Shown in pieces: positions 42,876-53,070 of a DNA stretch of 64,000 nucleotides. The position numbers were made by a program, and so were the translations under genes. Source of the stretch: Gammaproteobacteria bacterium (GTDB lineage: Bacteria; Pseudomonadota; Gammaproteobacteria; JAABTG01); assembly GCA_017999615.1 (NCBI GenBank), contig JAGNLM010000002.1:1-64000 (forward strand), in the 5' to 3' direction. A model generated the notes under the pieces. That model was not told the origin of the DNA. It was given only the letters and a program-made list of their open reading frames with translations, and ran no database searches. Position 1 is the stretch's first letter, and each line of letters starts with the position of its first letter.

Positions 42876-44180
42876 ATGCGGACATTGCTCCAGGGTTCGT
42901 CCCGCCACTCTCTCCCCGCCGCGGTCACGGAGCTGGCTCCGTTGGCCGGGCTGCGGGCCGAGGTCCGGCCCTCGCCCCGGCGCCGCCTGCGGGTCTCGAC
43001 GGTTCTCGTCGGCGCCCTCCTCGTCTTGCTCGCCCTGGGGCTCGGCCGGGGGCTGTGGGACAGCGTCCTCGACCGGCTGGAGTGGCTCAGCGCCGTGCAC
43101 CCCGACCAGTCGAGCGCCGACTCCGGCGTGCGCCGCGAGGCCCGGCCGCTCGCGTGGCTCACGTACCGCGCCGCGGATGGCCGCGAGGTCCGCGCCCTGG
43201 TCGACGAGGAGCGCCTGGGGGCGTTTCTCGCCGGACAGGTGTACCAGCTCGAGTCGGCGCGCGCGGAACTGCGCCGGGCGGCGCGGGCGGACACGGAGGA
43301 GGCGGTCACTCCCCTCTTCGAGACGATGGCGGCCCGTGTGGCGGCCTTCACCGACTGGTACCTCGCCTGGGGCACCGGCTACGAACTGCTGCGGGTGGCG
43401 CTGGTCTCGGCGGCCGGCCACGCGGTGACCCCCGGGGTCATGGGCCTGCGGGACGCAGTCGCCCAGGACGTGGAGCGCCACGTGGAGGGCCGGTATCGGG
43501 ACCTCGTGCTGAAGCCCGAGGAGTCCGACCCCCTGGTGCGCGCCGCCTACGAGCAGGCCCTGGTGGACGCCCACCGGCGGACCCTGGCCCTCGCGGCCCA
43601 GACGGACGCCGAATTCCTGCGGTTCCTGGGCCGGGAGTCCCGCGTGCTGGAGAGCCCTTCGGCCCAGGCGGCCCCGCACCTCACCCTCGACTGGGCAGCC
43701 TGGACCCGCAAGCTGGTCGTCCCCGACCTGGGGCAGACCGGCTTCGAGTCCCTGCGCGGGCTCTCCCTCGCCGCGGCCGGGGCCATGGCGGGGCGCACGG
43801 TGGGCGCGGCCGCGGGGCGAGCCCTCGCCCAGGGTGTCTCCGGCCGGGCGCTCGCGCCCTCGGCCGCCCGCGTGGGCTCACGGCTCGCCGCACCGGCCTT
43901 CTCTCGCCTGGCGGGGAGCGTCGCGGGGGCCAGCGTCGGTGCCGGCGGAGGCCCCCTGGGTCTCGCCCTGGGCGGGGCGGCAGGTCTCGGGGTCGACTAC
44001 CTGGTCCACGCGGCGACGGCCGCGGTGCGCCGCGACGACGTCGAGGCGGCGGCCCATGGGACACTGGCGGCGCACCGGAGCGCCTGGCAACGGCTCCTCG
44101 GCGATTCCGTCGGCGGCACGGTGGACCTCTGGGTCGACGACCTCCAGGCGTTCCTGGTCCAGCACGCAGGCCGGGGCTGA
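42876..44180 (+). CDS. Hypothetical membrane protein with glycine-zipper region
   Basis: 434 residues, family not recognised. One N-terminal membrane helix (about 41-60), a mostly helical periplasmic or cytoplasmic region (about 70-290; repeated Trp and Glu/Arg-rich helices), and a C-terminal Gly/Ala-rich membrane-prone part (about 295-385) with small-xxx-small spacing (AAGAMAGRTVGAAAGRALA; GAGGGPLGLALGGAAGLG). ATG 42876 is preferred over GTG 42867 because AGGTGA lies about 5 nt upstream. Overlaps the next gene (TGATG), the first of three coupled genes. Confidence 0.6.
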   Translation: MRTLLQGSSRHSLPAAVTELAPLAGLRAEVRPSPRRRLRVSTVLVGALLVLLALGLGRGLWDSVLDRLEWLSAVHPDQSSADSGVRREARPLAWLTYRAADGREVRALVDEERLGAFLAGQVYQLESARAELRRAARADTEEAVTPLFETMAARVAAFTDWYLAWGTGYELLRVALVSAAGHAVTPGVMGLRDAVAQDVERHVEGRYRDLVLKPEESDPLVRAAYEQALVDAHRRTLALAAQTDAEFLRFLGRESRVLESPSAQAAPHLTLDWAAWTRKLVVPDLGQTGFESLRGLSLAAAGAMAGRTVGAAAGRALAQGVSGRALAPSAARVGSRLAAPAFSRLAGSVAGASVGAGGGPLGLALGGAAGLGVDYLVHAATAAVRRDDVEAAAHGTLAAHRSAWQRLLGDSVGGTVDLWVDDLQAFLVQHAGRG

Positions 44181-44689
44181 TGCGGCTGGACGGCTACAGG
44201 CTCGGTGAGACGCCCGAGCCGCTCGAGGTGACGACGACCGAGGAGGCCGCGGCAGTGGCGCTCGCCCTCGCCCGCCAGGCCGCGCGGACCCTGGACATCT
44301 TGAGCCGGCAGATTGACCCGCGGATCTTCGATACGGCCGACTTCGCCGAGGCCGTGACGCGCCTGGTCCTTCGCTCACGGCGGGCGCAGGTACGCATCCT
44401 CGTGCAGGACGTGGAGCCGGTGCTGCGGGACGGACACCGCCTGGTGACGCTCTCCCAGCGCCTGCCGAGCTTCCTGCAGATCCGGGTACCGGCGGAGGAG
44501 TACCGCACCTTCAACCAGGCCTTCGTCGTGGCCGACGGCACCGGGTATCTGCACCGTGGTCTCGCCGACCGCTACGAAGGCAAGGCGTCGTTCCACGCCC
44601 CCGCCAGGGCCCGCGAATTGCTCCGGGCCTTCCAACCCATCTGGGACACGGCCGAGCCGGACCCCAGCTTCCGGACGCTGGGCGTATGA
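44180..44689 (+). CDS. Uncharacterised protein resembling the DUF7931/PLD-like C-terminal domain
   Basis: 169 residues, soluble. The core (LDILSRQIDPRIFDTADF, then SRRAQVRILVQDVEP, then SFLQIRVPAEEYR and ADRYEGKASF) resembles a domain found alone or fused to GNAT acetyltransferases in gammaproteobacteria, distantly like phospholipase D folds. No HKD catalytic motif is present, so it is probably not a phosphodiesterase. Translationally coupled to both neighbours (1-4 bp overlaps). The family assignment is from memory and moderate. Confidence 0.55.
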   Translation: MRLDGYRLGETPEPLEVTTTEEAAAVALALARQAARTLDILSRQIDPRIFDTADFAEAVTRLVLRSRRAQVRILVQDVEPVLRDGHRLVTLSQRLPSFLQIRVPAEEYRTFNQAFVVADGTGYLHRGLADRYEGKASFHAPARARELLRAFQPIWDTAEPDPSFRTLGV

Positions 44690-45537
44690 GAGAACTGCAC
44701 CGCGCGGTCTTCGGCCTCGTCCTCCTTCTCGTCCTCGGCGCCGGCGCGCGCGGCGCGGCGGCCGAGGAGCTCGTCATCCAGGTGTACGCCCTGCAATACC
44801 GCACCGTGGAGGAGGTCGCCCCCGTGCTGCGCCCGCTCGTGCCCGAGCCCGGCGCGGTGACCGGCCTCGGCGACCGGCTGGTGGTGAAGACCTCCCCCGA
44901 GAATCTCTCCACCGTCGAGGAGGTCCTGAGCCAGCTGGACCGGGAGCCCCGGCGGCTGATGATCAGCGTGCGCCAGGAGCGGGAAGAGAACCTGGACGCC
45001 CTCGGGGCCTCCGTCGGCGCCCGGGTCCGCGTGGGGGACGCGACGGTCTCGGCGGGGCGCACCGGCCCCGGTGCGGGAAACCGCGCCCGCGTCGAGGTCT
45101 ACGGCACCGACTCCCGCGACGAAGGGGTGACGACCCAGAAGGTGCAGACCCTGGAGGGCCGGGCCGCCCTGGTGCGTGCCGGGACCTCGGTGCCCGTCGG
45201 CGAGCAGTACGTCTTCGTCGGCCCAGGCGGCGCCGGCGTTGCGGGCACCGTGCGCTATCTCGACCTCGCGACCGGCTTCTACGCCCTCCCCCGGTTGAGC
45301 GCCGACCGTGTGACGCTGGAGCTCTCCCCCTTCGCCGCGCGCCCCGCGGGCGTGGGTGGGGGGGTCGTGGACACCCAGGCGGCCAGCACCGTCGTCTCCA
45401 CCCGGCTCGGCGAGTGGGTCGTCGTCGCCAGCTCCGTGGAGTCCGCCCAGGACCGCGGGACCGGCACCGTCTACTCGACCCGGCGCCGGGGGGAGACGAA
45501 CCGCGTCATCCTCCTGCGGGTCGACGAGGTGCCGTAA
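44686..45537 (+). CDS. Exported protein with secretin N-domain-like repeat
   Basis: 283 residues with a signal peptide (ending RGAAAEE, about residue 25). Residues about 27-90 (IQVYALQYRTVEEVAPVLRPLV, then TSPENLSTVEEVLSQLD) match the ring-forming N domain of type II/III secretins and pilus PilQ. The second half (about 140-280) is beta-rich with phrases like those near a secretin core, but the protein is too short to form a full outer-membrane ring. It ends a three-gene overlapping operon. A periplasmic accessory or truncated secretin is the best guess. Confidence 0.6.
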   Translation: MRELHRAVFGLVLLLVLGAGARGAAAEELVIQVYALQYRTVEEVAPVLRPLVPEPGAVTGLGDRLVVKTSPENLSTVEEVLSQLDREPRRLMISVRQEREENLDALGASVGARVRVGDATVSAGRTGPGAGNRARVEVYGTDSRDEGVTTQKVQTLEGRAALVRAGTSVPVGEQYVFVGPGGAGVAGTVRYLDLATGFYALPRLSADRVTLELSPFAARPAGVGGGVVDTQAASTVVSTRLGEWVVVASSVESAQDRGTGTVYSTRRRGETNRVILLRVDEVP

Positions 45538-45564
45538 CGCCCGCGGCGCCGGGCACGGAATGCC

Positions 45565-46989
45565 TCAGAACTGGCCCCAGAGGTACTGGTTCGTCACCTC
45601 GTGGTGGAACTGGATCTCGCCGCGCTTGACGCGCGAGCCGAGCGCCTTCGGGCAGCGCTCGGCGCAGGCGAGCTTCAGCTCGGCGTACTTCGCGTGCACC
45701 TCGCGCCCCAGCAGCTCCCGCAGGTATCTGCTCGACTCGAAGGAACGGAGCGCCTCGTAGACGTTGCCGGGGAGCAGGCGCACCCGCTGGGACTTCGCGC
45801 CGTCGCCCCCGGGCCCCTCGAGCCCGGTCTTCAACAGGACGAAGATCGCCAGATAGGGATTCGCGTCCGGCGCGATCGATCGCACCTCGATGCGGGCCGC
45901 GCGCTCGTTGCCGATGGGGACCCGGACCATCGACCCCCGGTCGGACGCGGAGACCTTGATCTGGTTGGGGGCCTCGAAGTGGGGGTCGAGACGCCGGTAG
46001 GCGTTGACGCTGGAATTGAAGACGAGGCAGGTCTCGCCCGCGGTCGCCAGCACCCGATTCACGAAGCCCCACGCGAGGGGGCTCAACCCGTACTGCCCCT
46101 TGCCGTCGTGGAAGAGGTTCCTGCCGTTGCGGGCGATGGAGACGTTGGTGTGGCAGCCGCTGCCGTTCACGTTGGCGACCGGCTTCGGCAGGAACGAGGC
46201 GGTGAGCTCCATCTGGGCCGCGACCTGCCGGGCGATCAGCTTGTAGAGCTGCACCTGGTCCGCAGCCACGGTGGCCTCGGTGTAGGCGTAGTTCATCTCG
46301 AACTGCGAGGGAGCGACCTCCGGGTGGTCCTTCTCGTTACCGAACCCGAGCGCCCGCTGGACCTCGGCCGAGGTGTCGATGAAGCGGCGCAGCGCGTCGC
46401 CGGGCAGTGAATGGTAGTAACCGCCCGTGGAGACGTACTCGAACTGGCCGGTCTCGAAGTAGCGGCGCTCGGCGTCACGGCCCCGGAAGAGGAATCCCTC
46501 GATCTCGCTCGCCACGTGGGCCACCATCCCCTTCTGGCGCAGCTCCCCACCGAAGGCCTTCAGCCGCGACCGGAAGTCGCCGGGATAGGGGGTCCCGCCC
46601 TGGTCCTGGACGTCGCCGAAGACCAGCACCTTGCCGGGTCCGAAGACATCCGAGGGCAGCCAGTACAGCGCCGCCCAGTCGACACCGAGCCGCAAGTCCG
46701 ACTCCGCCTGGCGCGAGAAGCCGCGGATGGAGGAGCCGTCGAAGGTGAGGTTGTCGGGGGACTTCAGGAGGAACTTCTTGTCGTAGTCCAGCATGTGGAA
46801 GCGGCCCTCGAGGTCCGTGAAACAGACGGTCACGGCCTTGATGCCCTTCTCGTCGGTCAGCCGCTTGACGCGCGCCTCGCGGATCCTTCCCGGGTCCTCT
46901 CCGGCCACGCGCTCGGCCTTGGCCTGAAGATTCGCCTCCTCGAGCTGCTCGTACGGGATCTCCAGAAAACGACGGAGCGGCGTATCCAT
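45565..46989 (-). CDS. Glutamine synthetase family protein, atypical
   Basis: 474 residues with the GS fold: substrate-entry motif LTFDGSSIRGFS near 83, acid residues in ASEIEGFLF and PSQFEMNYAY, the ATP/His region NVNGSGCHTNVSI near 274, and the closing Arg segment NERAARIEVRSIAPDANPYLA. GCHTN resembles the GSII wording rather than the GMHCHQS of bacterial GlnA, and no adenylylation Tyr motif (NLYDLPPE) is visible. It may make glutamine, or gamma-glutamylate another amine. The ATG has GAGGACAGGA directly upstream. Converges with the secretin-like gene and diverges from hsp20-lon. Confidence 0.85.
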   Translation of the reverse strand: MDTPLRRFLEIPYEQLEEANLQAKAERVAGEDPGRIREARVKRLTDEKGIKAVTVCFTDLEGRFHMLDYDKKFLLKSPDNLTFDGSSIRGFSRQAESDLRLGVDWAALYWLPSDVFGPGKVLVFGDVQDQGGTPYPGDFRSRLKAFGGELRQKGMVAHVASEIEGFLFRGRDAERRYFETGQFEYVSTGGYYHSLPGDALRRFIDTSAEVQRALGFGNEKDHPEVAPSQFEMNYAYTEATVAADQVQLYKLIARQVAAQMELTASFLPKPVANVNGSGCHTNVSIARNGRNLFHDGKGQYGLSPLAWGFVNRVLATAGETCLVFNSSVNAYRRLDPHFEAPNQIKVSASDRGSMVRVPIGNERAARIEVRSIAPDANPYLAIFVLLKTGLEGPGGDGAKSQRVRLLPGNVYEALRSFESSRYLRELLGREVHAKYAELKLACAERCPKALGSRVKRGEIQFHHEVTNQYLWGQF

Positions 46990-47091
46990 TCCTGTCCTCG
47001 CTGCGCGCGACGTGAGCCGAGCGGCACAGTGGCGACCGCCGGCAAGGGGGCCATCGGGGCCCGGGGAAGCTCAGCACGCCCCAGGCTCCAA

Positions 47092-47105
47092 TGCAAGCGG
47101 TTGCA
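47092..47105. promoter_or_regulatory. LacI-family-like operator
   Basis: TGCAA-GCGG-TTGCA fits the general LacI/GalR operator pattern TGNAANCGNTTNCA with central CG. It lies in the divergent region between the glutamine synthetase-like gene and hsp20. Confidence 0.35.
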
Positions 47106-47186
47106 GCCCCCGGGGCGCGCCGCCCGCGCCCTCGACCGCCGCAGCCGCGGTCGGTATGCTGGACGGGAGCCTCGGGGAGTACCGTG

Positions 47187-47591
47187 ATGCCTGGACGTGA
47201 CCCTCGCAACTGGATGTGGGCGGAGGCCTGCGAGATGCTCGAGCAGGCCGAGCGGATGCGCCGCGAGTTCTTCCGCCCCGCACCCCGCGGGGGACGGACG
47301 GCCTGGCACCCGCCGGTGGACGTCTTCGAGACGGAGCGCGACCTCTGGCTCGTGGTCGCGCTCCCCGGAGTGCCGGTCGACCGGGTCAAGGTACGGGTCG
47401 AGGGTGGCACGGTCATCGTCTCCGGAGAGCGGCCCCTGCCCGCTGCGGTCCGCGAGGCCCAGGTCCACCGTCTCGAGATCCCCCAGGGCCGCTTCGAGCG
47501 CCGCCTGGAACTGCCCGCCGGGCGCTTTCGCGTGGACCGGCACGAAATGGTCGACGGCTGCCTGGTCCTGAGCCTGTCCCGGGTTCCCTGA
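47187..47591 (+). CDS. Small heat shock protein (Hsp20/alpha-crystallin)
   Basis: 134 residues. N-terminal helical arm (1-42), alpha-crystallin domain (about 43-134) with PPVDVFETERDLWLVVALPGV and the ALPG/VSGERPLP elements; it ends with LVLSLSRVP and lacks a distinct C-terminal IxI tail. ATP-independent holdase. ATG 47187 has GGGGAG about 7 nt upstream. The gene stops 7 bp before lon, so the holdase and the protease probably share one heat-stress transcript. Confidence 0.9.
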   Translation: MPGRDPRNWMWAEACEMLEQAERMRREFFRPAPRGGRTAWHPPVDVFETERDLWLVVALPGVPVDRVKVRVEGGTVIVSGERPLPAAVREAQVHRLEIPQGRFERRLELPAGRFRVDRHEMVDGCLVLSLSRVP

Positions 47592-47598
47592 GGACGCC

Positions 47599-50049
<2,451 letters not shown>

Positions 50050-50091
50050 GGCCCACCGGCCCCGCGGCGCGCCCCTCGCCTCCCGCCCGCG

Positions 50092-50119
50092 CCGGCCGGC
50101 GCTCAATCTTGCCGGCCGG
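50092..50119. terminator. Inverted repeat after lon
   Basis: Perfect 9-bp arms CCGGCCGGC and GCCGGCCGG around loop GCTCAATCTT, 43 bp after the lon stop. No T-run; candidate terminator. Confidence 0.5.
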
Positions 50120-50161
50120 TGTCCGACAACCTCCCTCAGACAAGGTGGCGGAGAGCGGGCG

Positions 50162-52174
50162 ATGGCGGGCGCCAGGAATGCGCGAGGCACGAGCTCGGAC
50201 AGGGCTGGGCATCCCCCTGCCGGGGTTCCCGGGATCGAAGGCCGCTCCGAGGGCAACTTCGGCCTGACGCGGCTGGACCGGTTCCGGCTCGACCGGTGCA
50301 TCGGCGAGGGCGGTGAGGGCAAGGTCTACCTCGCCCACGACCGTGTGCTGGACCGGCCGGTCGCCGTGAAGCGCCTTCACTCCGGCGCGCTCGCCGGGGA
50401 GGGCTGGCGCGAGCGGCTGCCCCAGGAGGCCCGCAACGCCGGGAAGCTGCTGCACCCGAACGTCGTCACCCTCTTCGACGTGGGGGAGCACGAGGGCGCG
50501 CCCTTCCTCGTCTTCGAGTACGTCGAGGGCGAGACCCTCGCGGCCCTGCTCGCGCGCGAGGGGCGCCTGCCCCTGCCCCGGGCCCTGGCCCTGCTGCGCC
50601 AGGTCCTCGCGGGGGTCGCCCACGCCCACGCGCAGGGCATCGCGCACCTGGACCTGAAACCGGCGAACGTGCTGCTGACCACGAACGGCACGCCGCGCAT
50701 CGCGGACCTCGGGACCTCGCGCCTGCTGGAGGCCGCGCGCCCCGCAGGCCACGTCCTCATGGGCACCCTCCACTACCTCAGCCCCGAGCACGTCACCGGC
50801 TCCGAGCCGGGGCCCTGCTCCGACGTCTTCGCGCTCGGGCTCCTCGCCTTCGAGCTCATCACCGGGCGCAGGCTGGTCCGCGGAGACGACCTGAAGGCGG
50901 TGCGGGCCGAGCTCCTGGAGGGCCCCCTGCCCGCGCCCTCCAGCGTCGTGCCGGACCTGGACCCGAAGCTGGACGCCTTCGTGCTCCGGGCCCTCGAGCG
51001 CGACCGGACGGCCCGCTATCCCGACGCCGGGGCGATGGCCCTGGCGCTGGAGGAGGTCTCCCCTGCCGAGGCCGCGGGCCCCCGGGCGCCCGCCGCCGGG
51101 GAGGAACGCATCCCGGCCCTCGAGTTCCTGCTGCTGCGCATGCGCCACAAGGGCGACTTCCCGGCCCTGTCCCAGACCCTCGGCGAGCTCAACCGCCTCA
51201 CCGCCGCCGACACCCGCGCCTCGACCGCCCAGCTCGCGAACGTCATCCTGCGCGACTACGCCCTGACCAAGCGCCTGCTGCGGCTGGCCAATTCGGCCTT
51301 CTACGGCCCCGTGGCCCGGCCGGTGCGGAACGTCTCCGAGGCCGTCAAGGTCCTCGGTCTGCGGCAGGTCCGCGCGGCGGCGACCGGCCTCATCTACGGC
51401 CAACGGATGGGCATCGGCAGCACCTCGGAGGGCCGGGAGTCCATCGCGGCGGCCTTCATGAGCGGGCTCGTCGCCCGCCACCTGGCGCGCGCCGCCGGTC
51501 TCGAGGCGGTGGAAGACGCCTTTCTTTGCGGCCTCTTCCACAATCTCGGCCGCAGCCTGACCCTCGTGTACTTCCCCGAGGAATACGCCGAGATCCGGCG
51601 CCGGCTCCGGGAGCAGGGGCTCGATTGGGACGCGGCCGCGCGCAGCGTGCTCGAGCTGTCCCTGCACGAACTGGGCGTCGCGGTGGCCCGCAGCTGGCGC
51701 TTCCCCGAAACCCTGACCCAGGCCATCCAGGCGCCCCCGGAAGGGGAGGTCGAAAACCCGCGCTCGCTGGAGGAACGGATGCACCGCTTCGCGGCCCTCG
51801 CCAACGAAGCCTGTGACGCCCTGGCGGACGCCCCGCCCGACGGCGTCGGCGAGGCTCTCTCCCGGCTCGCCGAGCGGTACGCCGTGGTCTTCCCGTCGCG
51901 GAGTCCGGCACTCGTGGCCGTCGTCGCGGCCGCGGCGGGCAAGGTCGGGGAATTCGGCCCCGTGCTCGGCTTCGAGCCGAACGCCTGCGAGGTCGTGCGC
52001 AGGGCGCTCGGCCCGGGCACCGACCCCTCCTCCACCCCCGCACCGCCGGCCCCGCCGCTGGAGCCACCCACCCGGACGACCGGGGCGGCCCCCGGTCCCC
52101 AGCCCCCGAAGGCTGGCCGGCGCTGGTGGCGCCGGCTGTTGTCCCGTTACGGGCTGCGAGCCGGCGCCCCGTAG
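50162..52174 (+). CDS. Serine/threonine protein kinase fused to an HDOD domain
   Basis: 670 residues. Hanks-type kinase (about 42-300): glycine loop IGEGGEGKVYLA, ATP Lys in VAVKRL, catalytic loop HLDLKPANVLL, DLG in place of DFG, SPE for APE, and DVFALGLLAFELITGR. Residues about 325-520 are an HDOD domain (LRLANSAFYG, VLGLRQVRAAATG, LFHNLGRSLTL), which is HD-like but normally without phosphodiesterase activity and occurs in signalling proteins. A Pro-rich, Trp/Arg-rich tail follows (about 620-670). There is no membrane helix, so cytoplasmic. GGAG lies about 10 nt before the ATG. Its 3' end overlaps the convergent Ala/Pro-rich gene by 28 bp. Confidence 0.9.
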   Translation: MAGARNARGTSSDRAGHPPAGVPGIEGRSEGNFGLTRLDRFRLDRCIGEGGEGKVYLAHDRVLDRPVAVKRLHSGALAGEGWRERLPQEARNAGKLLHPNVVTLFDVGEHEGAPFLVFEYVEGETLAALLAREGRLPLPRALALLRQVLAGVAHAHAQGIAHLDLKPANVLLTTNGTPRIADLGTSRLLEAARPAGHVLMGTLHYLSPEHVTGSEPGPCSDVFALGLLAFELITGRRLVRGDDLKAVRAELLEGPLPAPSSVVPDLDPKLDAFVLRALERDRTARYPDAGAMALALEEVSPAEAAGPRAPAAGEERIPALEFLLLRMRHKGDFPALSQTLGELNRLTAADTRASTAQLANVILRDYALTKRLLRLANSAFYGPVARPVRNVSEAVKVLGLRQVRAAATGLIYGQRMGIGSTSEGRESIAAAFMSGLVARHLARAAGLEAVEDAFLCGLFHNLGRSLTLVYFPEEYAEIRRRLREQGLDWDAAARSVLELSLHELGVAVARSWRFPETLTQAIQAPPEGEVENPRSLEERMHRFAALANEACDALADAPPDGVGEALSRLAERYAVVFPSRSPALVAVVAAAAGKVGEFGPVLGFEPNACEVVRRALGPGTDPSSTPAPPAPPLEPPTRTTGAAPGPQPPKAGRRWWRRLLSRYGLRAGAP

Positions 52175-52944
52175 GGGTAGTAGGGCTGGGGGGCCCAGCC
52201 GTACGGGGAGGAATACCCCGGGTATGCGGGGTAGGAGGGATAGGACGCCGGGGCGGACGAGGGCGCAGGTGCCGACGCGGCAGCCGGTGCGGAGGAGGAC
52301 GCCGGGGCGGACGCAGCAGCAGCCGCTGCGGAGGCGGACGAGGGTGCCGGCGCGGCAGAGGACGCTGACCCGGGCGTTGCCCCGGATGCGGGCGCAGGCT
52401 CGCGAGCGGACACCGGCACGGACGCGGACGCGGACGCGGAGGCCGACGCAGGCACGGGCGCAGGCACCGCTGCCGGACCGGACCCGGGCGCAGGCGCAGG
52501 CGCAGAGCCCCGCGCAGCCGAGGGCACGGGCCCAGGGGCGGGAGCAGGCCAGACGGGGTCCGGGAGCGCCGCCGCCGAGGGCCGCTCGGCCTTGGTCGCC
52601 GCGGCCGGCCGCGCAGGCGTCCCGGCGGAAGACCCCGTACGGGCCCCCTTCGTCTCGGGCATCGGTTCCGGCGGGCCGCCGACGAGCCAGACGAGGGCCA
52701 GGACCACCGCGGCCCCGGCCACCCCCAGGAGGAGCCCCCTGCGCCCGCGCCGGCCGGCGGGGCGCCGCGAGAGCGAGTCCCGAGAGAGCCCCAGCTCGTC
52801 CATCCGCGCCCGGATGGCCGCCTCACGCTCCGGGGAGACCTCGGGGAGCTGGCCGGGGACGGCGGTCCGCGGCGAGGGGCCGGCGGAGCCCGGCGGAACC
52901 GGGGACTCCAGGCCTGGTGGGGGGGTGGTTTCGGAATGGGCCAT
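52147..52944 (-). CDS. Ala/Pro/Ser-rich single-pass membrane protein
   Basis: 265 residues, no known family. Residues 1-70 are soluble and contain a regular helix (SPEREAAIRARMDELGLSRDSL); a basic patch RRPAGRRGRRG precedes one membrane helix (about 74-92), giving a cytoplasmic N-terminus. The remaining 170 residues are low-complexity Ala/Pro/Ser ending in a Tyr/Pro-rich tail (YPSYPAYPGYSSPYGW), probably an extended periplasmic stalk. ATG 52944 has AGGAG 10 nt upstream. Convergent with, and overlapping by 28 bp, the kinase-HDOD gene, so a functional link is possible but unproven. Confidence 0.6.
   Translation of the reverse strand: MAHSETTPPPGLESPVPPGSAGPSPRTAVPGQLPEVSPEREAAIRARMDELGLSRDSLSRRPAGRRGRRGLLLGVAGAAVVLALVWLVGGPPEPMPETKGARTGSSAGTPARPAAATKAERPSAAALPDPVWPAPAPGPVPSAARGSAPAPAPGSGPAAVPAPVPASASASASASVPVSAREPAPASGATPGSASSAAPAPSSASAAAAAASAPASSSAPAAASAPAPSSAPASYPSYPAYPGYSSPYGWAPQPYYPYGAPARSP
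52235..52560. repeat. Low-complexity GC-rich coding repeat
   Basis: Degenerate hexamer-like units (GGCGCAGGCGCAG, GACGCGGACGCGG) encode the Ala/Pro/Ser stalk. Likely to expand and contract by slippage. Confidence 0.5.
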
Positions 52945-53070
52945 CGTCGCGCACTCCTGACGGTCTGGTCCGGCGTGGAGCCGAGAGGTTAGCACAGGGA
53001 CGCGCCCCGCCCGCGCGCCCGGGGCGACCCTGACCTATCATTGGGGCTCGCTCCCACCCGAGGCCCAGCC

